Shown: positions 37,744 through 49,519 of the stretch, one piece after another | Numbering within the stretch: the stretch's first letter is position 1 | Layout of the letters: each line of letters opens with the position of its first letter | NCBI RefSeq assembly: GCF_000273375.1 | Contig: NZ_CM001557.1 | Location: forward strand, 1,684,551 to 1,748,550 | Origin: Bartonella birtlesii IBS 325 | GTDB taxonomy: Bacteria > Pseudomonadota > Alphaproteobacteria > Rhizobiales > Rhizobiaceae | DNA length: 64,000 nucleotides | Direction of reading: 5' to 3' | Position numbers and translations under genes: made by a program | The notes under the pieces: generated by a model | Told to the model about the DNA's origin: nothing | The model's database searches: none | Seen by the model: the letters and a program-made list of their open reading frames with translations, nothing else

Positions 37744-38940
37744 ATGACACAAACTATCCCATCTCTTGATTCTTGGATTGTAAACAAACCTACAGCTCTT
37801 TTAGTATTAGCTGATGGAACAGTTATCGAAGGAAAAGGAGCAGGTGCAACGGGTATTGCTGAAGCAGAAATATGCTTCAATACTGCTATAACAGGTTATG
37901 AAGAAATCCTCACAGATCCATCATATACCCAACAAATCATTAATTTTACATTTCCTCATATAGGAAATGTAGGTACCAATGGCGAGGATATTGAGGATCT
38001 CACCCCCCTTAACTGTCATGGTGCAGTGGGAGCCATTTTTAAGGCAGATATTAGCCGCCCCTCTAACTACCGTGCCAATGAAAATTTTGATAAATGGCTC
38101 AAAGCACGTAAAATTATTGCACTTTATGGTATTGATACACGCGCCCTTACCATTCTTATTCGTGAAAAGGGTACACAAAATGCTGTCATTGCCCATAACC
38201 CACAAGGCAATTTCGATATCCCTTCTTTGAGAAAACGTGCACAAAAATGGTCTGGTCTTGTTAATCTCGACCTGACAAAAGAAGTTAGCTCTAAATCGTC
38301 AAGGCAATGGGATGAAAAGCCATGGATATGGAATAAAGGATATAGTACAAATACTGTCCAAAATCTTCATATCATTGCAATTGATTATGGTATTAAGCGC
38401 AATATTCTTCGTCTTATGGCAACACAAAATGCACGCATTACTATTGTGCCCGCCTACACAAATGCAGAAGAAATTCTCGCGTTGAAACCTGATGGTATTT
38501 TTCTCTCCAATGGACCAGGTGATCCATCTGCTACAGCGCAGTATGCTCTTCCAACGATTAAGGCATTAATTGACCGTAATTTACCACTTTTTGGTATATG
38601 TCTTGGTCATCAACTTCTTGCTCTCACAGTTGGCGCAAAAACTATCAAAATGCACCAAGGGCATCATGGTGCCAATCATCCAGTTAAAGATCTTAATACT
38701 GGAAAAGTTGAAATTGTTTCAATGAATCATGGTTTTGCCGTAGACGCAAAATCTTTACCTCCACATGTTCAAGAAACACATATTTCCCTTTTTGATGGTT
38801 CAAATTGTGGGATTCGAATCATTGGAAAACCAATTTTTTCTGTTCAATATCACCCTGAAGCTTCCCCAGGTCCTCAAGATAGTTACTATCTCTTTCGCCA
38901 TTTCTGCGATCTTATTATGGACTATAAAAAAATAGCTTAA
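37744..38940 (+). CDS. carA: CarA, carbamoyl-phosphate synthase small (glutaminase) subunit
   Basis: Supplies ammonia from glutamine to CarB for carbamoyl phosphate, precursor of pyrimidines and arginine. The N-terminal CPSase domain (ALLVLADGTVIEGKGAGATG, then GYEEILTDPSY) is followed by a class I glutamine amidotransferase domain: nucleophile Cys in LFGICLGHQLLAL and the His/Glu pair in VQYHPEASPGP. I start at ATG 37744 (398 aa); ATG 37735 and a TTG at 37729 are in frame. carB is about 3.2 kb downstream, separated by an MFS and a DUF1460 gene, so the usual operon is split. Confidence 0.96.
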   Translation: MTQTIPSLDSWIVNKPTALLVLADGTVIEGKGAGATGIAEAEICFNTAITGYEEILTDPSYTQQIINFTFPHIGNVGTNGEDIEDLTPLNCHGAVGAIFKADISRPSNYRANENFDKWLKARKIIALYGIDTRALTILIREKGTQNAVIAHNPQGNFDIPSLRKRAQKWSGLVNLDLTKEVSSKSSRQWDEKPWIWNKGYSTNTVQNLHIIAIDYGIKRNILRLMATQNARITIVPAYTNAEEILALKPDGIFLSNGPGDPSATAQYALPTIKALIDRNLPLFGICLGHQLLALTVGAKTIKMHQGHHGANHPVKDLNTGKVEIVSMNHGFAVDAKSLPPHVQETHISLFDGSNCGIRIIGKPIFSVQYHPEASPGPQDSYYLFRHFCDLIMDYKKIA

Positions 38941-39147
38941 TTAAAACAGACTTTTTCCTCAAAATATATTCTCCTGCTGCTTACGCAAAAAGCCAGATTT
39001 CTGCTATAAAAAATAGCAATATCCTTTTTCTTTATAAAATATTTTGTTGAAATACAAAAAAAGAAGAAACTGCTAAAGATTTATAAAGTTTGTTTACCTC
39101 GTGCATTATCTTAGCAAAATATCTCTATCAGCTAGAATTTCAAAAGC

Positions 39148-40377
39148 TTAACGTATCCGTAAGGCAAAAACAATCATAGCAATGACAAGCACACACAAAC
39201 CGCCTACAAAAGGGGCTCCAGAAAAATAAAATACTGTATCCGCATGTGTAAACCACTCGAAGAGAAACATATAAAAAATTGAGCCAAATATCAAACTCAA
39301 TGAAACAACAGAAATCATTGCACCCTGTAGTTCCCCTTGTACATTTTCCGGCACCTGTTCTGAAGCGATAGCACGCATAGGTGCATGAATAAGATATTCA
39401 AACATCGTACATGCAAAAACTACGTAAACCATCCACCCTTGCATTGCAAATGTATAGCCAAGCATAGCAACCGATGCAAAAAGAAATCCCAGCATGACAA
39501 TACGCCAATTGCTCCATCTCTTAGAAAAATAAGGCAAAATAAAAGAAACCACTATAATCTGACCTATACCAAAAACGCTATAAGACATCCCAATAGAAAA
39601 AGAGCTCCAATTATAACGTTCTTTAGCAATGAAAGGCCAAATACTTAACCATACCGATTCCGCAAACCAATAAAGAAAAAAGACTAACAACATCCAAAAA
39701 ACCATTGGGTATTGTCTCAGTTGCAAAAGTGCCCCTAAAGGATTGGCACGCTTAATATCAAAAGAGCGCCGATTCCAGATAGGAAGCGTTTCTGGGAGCA
39801 TAATCCATGCAAAAATAAAATTAACAACTGAAAAGCCAACAGCAAAATAAAACGGAACACGAGGACCAAATTGACCTAAAAAACCGCCGAGTAATGAACC
39901 TAAAATAAATCCCAATCCAGAAGCAATTCCCAACAAACTAAAATTCCGTGTACGTGTTTTATCATCAGACATATCAGCAAGATAAGCCGTACAAGTTTCA
40001 AAACTAACACCACTCATTCCTGATAAAAGGCGCCCGATAAATAACATAGAATAGTTCCACGCTATCGCACATATGAAATTATCAAAAGCAAAACACATAA
40101 TAGAAATAAGCAAAATAGGACGGCGACCATAGCGATCAGAAAGATTACCAATAAGAGGAGCAAACAAAAATTGCATTACCGAATAAGCTACAAATAATCT
40201 TCCTCTTGCTACAGACGATGCACCTATGTTTTTTCCGGTCAACTGTGCAAAATATTCGGGCAAAACAGGATTAACGATTGCGATAGCAATAATATCCAAC
40301 AACAAAATAAGGAAAATAAGAAGCAGCCCACGTTGAACAAACTTCGGATTCAACCTGTGACTTTGCATAGCATCCAC
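39148..40377 (-). CDS. MFS transporter, TetA-like drug exporter family
   Basis: 409 aa, twelve predicted membrane helices. The signature loop between helices 2 and 3 reads GNLSDRYGRRPILL (motif A), and the antiporter-type segment GLGFILGSLLGGFLGQFG lies in helix 5. The pattern is of the DHA1 class that includes TetA tetracycline exporters, but sequence alone does not fix the substrate. GTG at 40377 lies seven bases after GGAG and is favoured over ATG 40368. It is inserted, on the opposite strand, between carA and carB. Confidence 0.87.
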   Translation of the reverse strand: MDAMQSHRLNPKFVQRGLLLIFLILLLDIIAIAIVNPVLPEYFAQLTGKNIGASSVARGRLFVAYSVMQFLFAPLIGNLSDRYGRRPILLISIMCFAFDNFICAIAWNYSMLFIGRLLSGMSGVSFETCTAYLADMSDDKTRTRNFSLLGIASGLGFILGSLLGGFLGQFGPRVPFYFAVGFSVVNFIFAWIMLPETLPIWNRRSFDIKRANPLGALLQLRQYPMVFWMLLVFFLYWFAESVWLSIWPFIAKERYNWSSFSIGMSYSVFGIGQIIVVSFILPYFSKRWSNWRIVMLGFLFASVAMLGYTFAMQGWMVYVVFACTMFEYLIHAPMRAIASEQVPENVQGELQGAMISVVSLSLIFGSIFYMFLFEWFTHADTVFYFSGAPFVGGLCVLVIAMIVFALRIR

Positions 40378-41000
40378 ACTGTTTCTCCGTTATCCCCTAG
40401 ATCTCTCCTATTTCAAAGCTATTGCATATCATAAATTGTTTTCACAGAAAATAATCATAAAGCTAAAATCTAAAAATAGCTTAAGAAGAAACTAGAAAAT
40501 CATCTTTTACTAAATTTCTTCCAAATTTTTTAATGTAACGGCATAAAAATTATTTTTTGCATTATGCACATCAATTATAAACAAAATCCTCAATAACAAA
40601 GGGAGCACCTCAGAATTTAGAAATATTATGATGCAGCTCCTTCCAATGTTACCACTTTTAAAGAACACAGCTTAAAAAAATAAGCGATCATGTACAATCA
40701 TTGCAACCTTGTAAAGTAATCTCTTAGCACTGATTTCCTTATCCGTAGCTACTATAAGATTAGAGAATGCGATGTTAAATAAGTCTACCATTTCAAAAAA
40801 ATAGAAATGTTATGAAAAAAAGAGTTTTATTCTACAAGACTAGAAAATATTCATATCATATATAATTTGTATAATCTTAAGAACTATATCAAATTATGTT
40901 ATGATATAGGATATGTTTATCATGGACACAACAACAAAACATTCAACATGAAAAAGACCACTGTCCATAAGGGGGAGCGGATAAACTGCTCATTTAAAAA
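40378..41000. other. Non-coding stretch, nothing recognised
   Basis: About 620 bases upstream of both the MFS gene and the DUF1460 gene. A GGAGC...GCTCC pairing (40602-40639) is possible but weak. AAGGGGGAG at 40970-40978 resembles a ribosome site but lies too far (about 22 bases) from the start at 41001. Confidence 0.4.
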
Positions 41001-41852
41001 GTGCTGTATAAAATATCCAAAATATTCTTCTTAATTTTAATCTTAACCTTAGTTACAAAATGGGATATTCGAGCTTCTGATATAAACAAAGATACTCTAA
41101 AAAACAAAGGAGCAATACAACAAACAACTAAAGTAAACCTAGACCCGTATACTTTACATAAACTGAATGATCTCCTAAAAAAACGCTCAAAAGCGCCTCA
41201 TTATGAGAAAGGAAAAATGATTGGTTTACTTTCTGAAGCTTTTTTAGAAACACCTTACCAAGCAAACATGCTACATGGCTCAGAAAATACAGCAGAAAAA
41301 CTGATTATTAACTTTAGAAGCTTAGATTGCTTCACCTATTTAGAGTATGTTGAAGCATTACGAAAATCAACATCACAAACAGAATTCATTAAGAACATTA
41401 TACGAACGCGTTATATTAACGGTCATGTGAGTTTTTTAAATCGAAAACATTTTTTTACAGACTGGGCTTATAGAAAATATAAACTCGCCACTGACATCAC
41501 CACACAGATAAGCACACATATAATAAGTACTGAAAAATATCTCAATAAAAAAGCAAATGGTGGAAACTATCTTCCTGGATTGCCGGTTGTTAAACGCACT
41601 ATAAGCTATATTCCAAGTCGCTTTATTAATGAAGAACTTATAAAACATTTAAAAACTGGTGACTTCATTGGTATCTATAGCAACTTTCCTGGATTAGATG
41701 TGTCTCATGTAGGTTTCTTTATCATGACAGATCACGGTCCTGTATTACGTAATGCTTCCTCACGAAAAGAAAATGAAAAAGTCATAGACTCCCCTTTTAT
41801 GGATTATGCTACAAAAATACCAGGAATTATTGTTTTAAGAGTTCTCCAATAA
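41001..41852 (+). CDS. DUF1460 family exported protein (putative amidase/peptidase fold)
   Basis: 283 aa with an N-terminal signal-like helix (IFFLILILTLVTKWDIRA). DUF1460 proteins have an NlpC/P60-type cysteine hydrolase fold; the likely catalytic Cys is in RSLDCFTYLEYVEAL and the His in DVSHVGFFI. Substrate is probably a cell-wall peptide, but this is inferred from the family. The frame is closed by TAA at 40995, so the start can only be GTG 41001 or a rarer codon, and no well-spaced ribosome site precedes it. A 5' change or weak expression is possible. Lies between carA and carB. Confidence 0.78.
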   Translation: MLYKISKIFFLILILTLVTKWDIRASDINKDTLKNKGAIQQTTKVNLDPYTLHKLNDLLKKRSKAPHYEKGKMIGLLSEAFLETPYQANMLHGSENTAEKLIINFRSLDCFTYLEYVEALRKSTSQTEFIKNIIRTRYINGHVSFLNRKHFFTDWAYRKYKLATDITTQISTHIISTEKYLNKKANGGNYLPGLPVVKRTISYIPSRFINEELIKHLKTGDFIGIYSNFPGLDVSHVGFFIMTDHGPVLRNASSRKENEKVIDSPFMDYATKIPGIIVLRVLQ

Positions 41853-42130
41853 TCTATAGAGTAAACAAAAATATCCTCCATACTATCAAATATATTATAA
41901 TTTATATAACTACTGTATATTATCGTTTTTATCAAAATTAATGCTCTTATATTCAGATAAAATTGCTTCACTAAGAAGAATATATTTATCTTCAACTTGA
42001 TGAAAAAAAACAGGGAAAAGGCATTTTAGTGCTTACTTTCTCTGTCAGTTAACCTATAAAACTATTTTAATCTTAAAATTTAATTCTGTCTGCCGCAGTC
42101 GCGTAAGGATGCTTGTCGTAGGAAAAAACC

Positions 42131-45100
42131 ATGCCAAAACGTACAGATATAAAATCTATTCTTATCATTGGAGCAGGACCTATTGTTATTGGTCAGGCAT
42201 GTGAATTTGACTATTCAGGCACACAAGCTTGTAAAGCACTAAAAGAAGAAGGCTATCGCATTATTTTAGTAAACTCTAATCCTGCCACTATTATGACAGA
42301 TCCAGATTTAGCTGATGCGACTTATATTGAGCCTATTACGCCTGAAATTGTTGCACAAATTATCGCTCGTGAGCGTCCCGATGCCCTTTTGCCAACTATG
42401 GGCGGACAAACAGCCCTTAATACTGCTTTATCATTAAAGCGTATGGGTGTCTTAGACCGCTATCGTGTTGAAATGATAGGAGCAAACGCCAATGCAATTG
42501 ATAAAGCTGAAGATCGTGCTTTATTCCGCAAAGCGATGGCAAACATCGGTTTAGAAACCCCGCGTTCTATGTTAGCCAATGCTACAGAACTTAAAGAAGA
42601 AAATCGTCGACTGCATGCAAAAACACGCGATGAACTTAAAGCAAAACTTTCTGGTGATGCGCTTGATCAAGCACTAGAAAAACTTGAGCGTGATTGGCGA
42701 CAAACAGAAAGCGATCGTAAACAACATTATATTGCTCATGCAACGGCAAAAGCCGTTCAGGCTCTTGATACCATTGGTCTTCCAGCAATTATTCGTCCTT
42801 CTTTCACCCTTGGTGGTACAGGCGGTGGTATCGCTTATAATCGCTCTGAATTCTATGAAATCATTGAACGAGGACTTGAAGCTTCGCCAACAACAGAAGT
42901 TTTAATTGAAGAAAGTGTTTTGGGATGGAAAGAATATGAAATGGAAGTTGTGCGCGATAAAAACGACAACTGTATTATTGTTTGTTCCATTGAAAACCTT
43001 GACCCTATGGGCATTCATACCGGTGATTCGATCACCGTAGCTCCTGCTCTCACCTTAACAGATAAAGAGTACCAATCTATGCGCAATGCTTCCCTTGCTG
43101 TTCTGCGCGAAATTGGTGTTGAAACGGGTGGCTCCAATGTACAATTTGCTGTTAATCCTGAAAATGGCCGCCTTATTGTTATTGAAATGAATCCGCGTGT
43201 TTCACGTTCTTCAGCACTTGCCTCAAAAGCAACAGGATTTCCAATTGCCAAGATAGCAGCGAAACTAGCAGTTGGTTACACGCTTGATGAATTAAAAAAT
43301 GATATCACGGGCGGAGCAACACCAGCATCATTTGAGCCTTCTATTGACTATATCGTTACCAAAATTCCTCGTTTTGCCTTTGAAAAATTTCCTGGTTCAT
43401 CATCCGTTTTAACAACTGCGATGAAATCTGTAGGAGAAGTTATGGCAATAGGACGCACTTTTCAGGAATCGTTGCAAAAAGCCCTCCGTGGACTTGAAAC
43501 GGGGCTTACCGGTCTTGATGAAATTGCTATTCCTGAACATGCAGAAGGTGATGAAAAAAGTTCTATACGCTCCGCCATTGCAATACCAAGCCCTGATCGT
43601 TTGCGCTACATTGCCCAAGCAATGCGTTCTGGCTTACCTTTAAATGAAATTCACCAAATTAGCAAAATTGATCCATGGTTTTTAGGACAAATAGCTTCCA
43701 TTATTGAGATGGAACAGCGCATCCGCACCTATGGATTGCCCCAAGACTCAGATAATTTACGCATGTTAAAAGCGATGGGCTTTTCGGATGCACGTTTAGC
43801 TACCCTAACAGGACAAGAAATCGATGATATTGCCACATTGCGCAAATCGCTTAATGTCCAACACGTTTTCAAACGAATTGACACTTGTGCAGCTGAATTT
43901 TTTTCACCTACAGCCTACATGTATTCGACATATGAAGTTCCCTTTGCAGGTGTAGAACACTCGGAAGCACAAGTTTCTGAGCGCAAAAAAATTGCTATTT
44001 TAGGCGGTGGCCCCAATCGTATTGGGCAAGGTATTGAATTTGATTATTGTTGCTGCCACGCTGCTTTTGCACTTCGTGATGCAGGATTTGAAGCTATCAT
44101 GATTAATTGTAATCCTGAAACCGTCTCGACAGATTACGATACCTCTGATCGTCTTTATTTTGAACCTTTAACAACAGAAGATGTTATTGCTATTTTAAAA
44201 ACAGAACAGAAAAAAGGCGAATTAGTTGGCGTGATCGTCCAATTTGGTGGACAAACACCACTAAAATTGGCAAGTGCACTAGAAAAACATCATATCCCCA
44301 TCTTAGGCACTTCACCTGACGCCATTGATTTAGCCGAAGATAGAGATCGTTTTCAAAAATTATTATTCAAACTCAACTTAACTCAGCCCCAAAATGGTAT
44401 TGCCCATTCAATTGAACAAGCACGCCACATCGCTCATGAGTTAGGCTTTCCATTGGTTGTGCGCCCTTCTTATGTTTTAGGAGGTCGTGCCATGCAAATT
44501 ATCCGCGATGAACGCAGTTTGCAAAATTATTTGCTTGAGAGTGTGACAGAATTAATTCCAGAAGATATCAAAGCTCGTTATCCTAACGACAAAACACAAC
44601 AAATCAATATATTGCTTAATAAGAATCCATTGTTATTTGATACTTATCTCACCGAAGCTATTGAAGTTGATGTTGATTGTCTCTGCGATGGAGAAGAAAC
44701 ACTCGTTGTTGGCATCATGGAACATATTGAAGAAGCCGGTATCCATTCGGGAGATTCAGCGTGTTCCCTACCAGTACATACGCTCTCAAATAAAATAGTT
44801 GTTGAATTAGAGCGTCAAACCAAAGCATTAGCCCAAGCACTTCATGTTCGTGGATTAATGAATGTACAATATGCTATTAAAGATAACACAATTTATGTTT
44901 TAGAAGTTAATCCTCGTGCTTCACGTACTGTTCCATTCGTTGCCAAAACAATTGGGCTACCTATTGCTAAAATAGCCGCACGTATTATGGCAGGAGAAAC
45001 ACTCCAAAAATCTCTTCAAGCTTATGGTGGTTTACCTTCTCAGCCCAAAAAGCAACATATAGCTATTAAAGAAGCTGTTTTTCCCTTTGCCCGTTTTTCA

Positions 45101-45616
45101 GGTGTAGATACACTTCTTGGTCCAGAAATGCGCTCAACCGGTGAAGTTATGGGACTTGATTATGAATTTTCTCTTGCTTTTGCTAAAGCCCAACTTGGAG
45201 CTGGTGTTGAACTTCCAAAAGAGGGAACTTTGTTCGTTTCTGTAAGAGATGAAGACAAAAACCATATTTTAAATCCCGTAAAACTTTTAACACAACTTGG
45301 CTTTTCTGTTCTCGCCACAAGTGGAACACAAAAGTTTCTTGCCGAACATAATATTGAAGCGACAAAAATTAACAAAGTTCTAGAAGGGCATCCTCACATT
45401 GAAGATGCCATCCGTAATCGACAAATTCAATTGATTTTCAATACAACCAGTACCCCCAGTGCTATATCAGATTCCAAATCATTACGCCATGCCGCACTCA
45501 TGCAGAAGGTTCCCTATTATACAACAATAGCTGGCGCACAAGCTGCCACAAAAGCGATCAAAGCACTCAAAAATAACTGCCTTGAAGTACGCTCACTGCA
45601 AAGTTATTTCACTTGA
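42131..45616 (+). CDS. carB: CarB, carbamoyl-phosphate synthase large subunit
   Basis: 1161 aa. Two homologous synthetase halves each with an ATP-grasp domain: half one starts [20 protein letters not shown], half two starts [20 protein letters not shown] (about residue 618). Both carry the NPRxSRS/NPRASRT ATP-site motifs ([10 protein letters not shown] and [10 protein letters not shown]). An MGS-like allosteric domain forms the last 140 residues ([20 protein letters not shown]). It uses ammonia from CarA with bicarbonate and two ATP. Normal length for alphaproteobacteria. Separated from carA by unrelated genes; 278 bases of leader precede it. Confidence 0.98.
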   Translation: MPKRTDIKSILIIGAGPIVIGQACEFDYSGTQACKALKEEGYRIILVNSNPATIMTDPDLADATYIEPITPEIVAQIIARERPDALLPTMGGQTALNTALSLKRMGVLDRYRVEMIGANANAIDKAEDRALFRKAMANIGLETPRSMLANATELKEENRRLHAKTRDELKAKLSGDALDQALEKLERDWRQTESDRKQHYIAHATAKAVQALDTIGLPAIIRPSFTLGGTGGGIAYNRSEFYEIIERGLEASPTTEVLIEESVLGWKEYEMEVVRDKNDNCIIVCSIENLDPMGIHTGDSITVAPALTLTDKEYQSMRNASLAVLREIGVETGGSNVQFAVNPENGRLIVIEMNPRVSRSSALASKATGFPIAKIAAKLAVGYTLDELKNDITGGATPASFEPSIDYIVTKIPRFAFEKFPGSSSVLTTAMKSVGEVMAIGRTFQESLQKALRGLETGLTGLDEIAIPEHAEGDEKSSIRSAIAIPSPDRLRYIAQAMRSGLPLNEIHQISKIDPWFLGQIASIIEMEQRIRTYGLPQDSDNLRMLKAMGFSDARLATLTGQEIDDIATLRKSLNVQHVFKRIDTCAAEFFSPTAYMYSTYEVPFAGVEHSEAQVSERKKIAILGGGPNRIGQGIEFDYCCCHAAFALRDAGFEAIMINCNPETVSTDYDTSDRLYFEPLTTEDVIAILKTEQKKGELVGVIVQFGGQTPLKLASALEKHHIPILGTSPDAIDLAEDRDRFQKLLFKLNLTQPQNGIAHSIEQARHIAHELGFPLVVRPSYVLGGRAMQIIRDERSLQNYLLESVTELIPEDIKARYPNDKTQQINILLNKNPLLFDTYLTEAIEVDVDCLCDGEETLVVGIMEHIEEAGIHSGDSACSLPVHTLSNKIVVELERQTKALAQALHVRGLMNVQYAIKDNTIYVLEVNPRASRTVPFVAKTIGLPIAKIAARIMAGETLQKSLQAYGGLPSQPKKQHIAIKEAVFPFARFSGVDTLLGPEMRSTGEVMGLDYEFSLAFAKAQLGAGVELPKEGTLFVSVRDEDKNHILNPVKLLTQLGFSVLATSGTQKFLAEHNIEATKINKVLEGHPHIEDAIRNRQIQLIFNTTSTPSAISDSKSLRHAALMQKVPYYTTIAGAQAATKAIKALKNNCLEVRSLQSYFT

Positions 45617-45873
45617 ATTTTTTACTATGGTGCAAAACATATCCCCCCATGCACCCTCTGAGGTCTTTTATTTGTACAAAATACCAATTGAGGCTTGCTT
45701 TTTATCCTAAAAACTTTTATATTACATGCTATCGAATTTTCGGTTATGTGACTTTCTTTCCTGTGCATTCTGCATTCTCGGCGAAACTTCTCCCACCTAA
45801 TTTCGATCTAAAACCGTATTGAGGGCTTTTATGGCTTCAATGCATAATTAATTTATCTTCTAAGGAGTTTCCT

Positions 45874-46083
45874 ATGTCTACAGGAACAGTTAAGTGGTTT
45901 AATACAACAAAAGGCTTTGGTTTTATTCAGCCGAGTGATGGAAGTGCAGATGTGTTTGTACATATTTCTGCCGTTGAACGTTCTGGTTTAAGCAACCTTA
46001 ATGAAGGGCAAAAAGTCTCTTATGATGTTCTTCAAGATCGTCGTTCTGGAAAATTTGCTGCTGGAAATCTTGCCGCGCTTTAA
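45874..46083 (+). CDS. Cold-shock protein, CspA family
   Basis: 69-aa single cold-shock domain that binds single-stranded RNA/DNA. RNP1 KGFGFIQP and RNP2 VFVHISAVE are intact, with the N-terminal GTVKWFNTTKGFG. ATG at 45874 lies behind AAGGAG. The 257-base region after carB leaves room for a long 5' leader, as is usual for cold-shock genes. A strong terminator follows at 46112-46144. Confidence 0.95.
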   Translation: MSTGTVKWFNTTKGFGFIQPSDGSADVFVHISAVERSGLSNLNEGQKVSYDVLQDRRSGKFAAGNLAAL

Positions 46084-46111
46084 TTTTTTTAAACTCTGCT
46101 ACATTTTCAAT

Positions 46112-46144
46112 AAAAAAACTCGCCTCCTATAGGCGAGTTTTTTT
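46112..46144 (+). terminator. Rho-independent terminator of the cold-shock gene
   Basis: AAAAAAACTCGCCT pairs with AGGCGAGTTTTTTT across a five-base CCTAT loop, 29 bases after the stop codon. The A-tract/T-tract symmetry lets it work on either strand. Confidence 0.9.
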
Positions 46145-47973
<1,829 letters not shown>

Positions 47974-48364
47974 AACGCTATATTTGCTTATATGTACAAT
48001 GTTGTTGCCAATCCGTCTATCTGAAAAATTTTTGATTGTTGGATTATCGCACAAATAAAAAAGTTCTATGCTGGGAACAAAATCAAAAATGTTAACTATC
48101 TGATTCCAGCAATAAAATAGCAATAATTGAAAAAGTGATACTTCCTTAGAATAAATCTCTATCATCTTATAGTTATATCACCAATCCAACTCTATAGCCA
48201 ATAACCCTTTTTGATTCTGGAAAGGTCTATGGTAATATAAATATTCTTCAAGGCTTCTTATGTCATACATAAAGGAGCTAAAAACTGTTAGACATCCATA
48301 AAAAACTTAAATTTTTTACCATCTTCTAAAAGATCTGTATTTTAAGATACAATGCACAAAACTT
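47974..48364. other. Non-coding stretch, nothing recognised
   Basis: About 390 bases between the aminotransferase stop and the terminator of the AbcR-like RNA. No plus-strand terminator for the aminotransferase was identified. Confidence 0.4.
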
Positions 48365-48390
48365 AAAAAAAAGCCGGACGAATGCCCGGC
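48365..48390 (-). terminator. Rho-independent terminator of the AbcR-like RNA
   Basis: Six-base-pair stem GCCGGG/TCCGGC (48390-48385 with 48378-48373, one G-U pair) around CATTCG, followed by eight T residues on the minus strand (48372-48365). Confidence 0.85.
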
Positions 48391-48482
48391 AAATTTGGAA
48401 AATCCTCAGAGACAAAATAAATCTGACAGATCTTCGTAAGGGAACACTCAAGAAAACGCAATGGGAGGCAGCATAATCAAGA
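48365..48482 (-). ncRNA. AbcR/alpha-r15-like small RNA
   Basis: On the minus strand a transcript starting near 48482 would read GATTATGCTGCCTCCCATTG and continue through TTCTTGAGTGTTCCC, ATCTGTCAGAT and GTCTCTGAGG. It ends with a terminator hairpin GCCGGGCATTCGTCCGGC and eight T residues. The exposed CTCCCA is the anti-Shine-Dalgarno motif of AbcR/alpha-r15 sRNAs, which repress ABC-transporter mRNAs with Hfq in rhizobia and Brucella. Size (about 118 nt) and terminator agree with that family. It lies just behind an LsrB/VtlR-like gene, the known type of abcR activator. Ends are inferred. Confidence 0.68.
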
Positions 48483-48498
48483 GATAATTTTCTATCTC
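48481..48498. promoter_or_regulatory. 18-bp inverted repeat at the sRNA promoter, possible LysR-type site
   Basis: GAGATA and TATCTC are exact reverse complements around ATTTTC, placed directly at the inferred 5' end of the AbcR-like RNA. A LysR-type protein could bind here; the -35 region is poor, as expected for an activator-dependent promoter. Binding is inferred. Confidence 0.45.
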
Positions 48499-48576
48499 AT
48501 TTTATAAGAAAAAGCACAATAAAGACTTATGCGTATCTGCTATGCAGTAAACACATAGCTCTTCAATGTCCTTTTA

Positions 48577-49482
48577 CTAAAAAGACCATTGGCGTGCTTT
48601 TAAAAAAATATAATCTCGAAAAGCATTTAGCTTTGCCAAATTCTTTAAAGCATAAGGATAACAAAAAAAGGTATCAAAAGAAGGAATATCAACCATATCA
48701 GGAAAAAGGCGCACAAGGCGTTCATCATTATTCACAATATAATCAGGCAGTACAGCAATACCAAGATCACGCATAAGCGCATTCTTAATTGAAATAATAT
48801 TATTGATTTGCAACACTGGAGTACGAAGGAAACCATCATTTCTACCAGCTTTTTCCAACCAATTTAAACCAGACAAATAATGCGGAACAGGTTTACCAAA
48901 TGAAATAATACGGTGGGCATCAAGTTCAGACAATTTTTCTGGTTTTCCATAATTTGCAATATAGTTTTCCGAAGCATAAACATGCATATGAATTGTAAAG
49001 AGTTTTCTTTGTATAAGGTCAGGCTGTTGAGGTTGATGAAGGCGTACAGCACAATCTGCACGACACATTGTCAAATCAAGTTCTTCATCAGAAAGCAAAA
49101 GCTGAATCTGCATATCAGGATAAAGACTTAAAAATTCTGGCATACGCTCTGCAATCCACCCAGCTCCCATTCCGAAAGTTGATGTAATACGCAAATGCCC
49201 TGTTGGTTTTTTACAACTTTCACTTAATTGCGAACGCACATTTTCGAGCTTCATTAAAACATCATGCGTTGTACGATAAAGAGTTTCACCCTGCTCTGTT
49301 AAAACCAAACCACGCGCATGACGCTGAAAGAGAGAGACACCAACTTCTTGTTCTAAAGCTGAAACTTGTCGTGAAATTGCTGATTGGGATAAATGAAGCT
49401 TTTGTGCTGCATGCGTAAAAGACCCTGCTTCTGCCGCAGCATGAAAAACCCTTAATTTATCCCAATCTAACGGCGATGACAC
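48577..49482 (-). CDS. LysR-type regulator, LsrB/VtlR-like
   Basis: 301 aa. N-terminal winged HTH (about 5-64): LDWDKLRVFHAAAEAGSFTH, then AAQKLHLSQSAISRQVSALE. The remaining 230 residues are a periplasmic-binding-protein-like effector domain (GHLRITSTFGMGAGWIAERM). Gene order with trxB and the overall sequence resemble LsrB of rhizobia and VtlR of Brucella, which control envelope and redox genes and activate an abcR sRNA. GTG at 49482 follows GAGGTG. It lies 37 bases downstream of trxB on the same strand and is likely cotranscribed with it. Confidence 0.85.
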   Translation of the reverse strand: MSSPLDWDKLRVFHAAAEAGSFTHAAQKLHLSQSAISRQVSALEQEVGVSLFQRHARGLVLTEQGETLYRTTHDVLMKLENVRSQLSESCKKPTGHLRITSTFGMGAGWIAERMPEFLSLYPDMQIQLLLSDEELDLTMCRADCAVRLHQPQQPDLIQRKLFTIHMHVYASENYIANYGKPEKLSELDAHRIISFGKPVPHYLSGLNWLEKAGRNDGFLRTPVLQINNIISIKNALMRDLGIAVLPDYIVNNDERLVRLFPDMVDIPSFDTFFCYPYALKNLAKLNAFRDYIFLKARQWSF

Positions 49483-49519
49483 AATTTCACCTCTGACTTT
49501 TTTACTTTTTCGATAAACT

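Noticed and set aside
45613..45822. Frame overlapping the carB stop by four bases
   Set aside because: The amino-acid text is random-like and the region fits better as the cold-shock gene leader.
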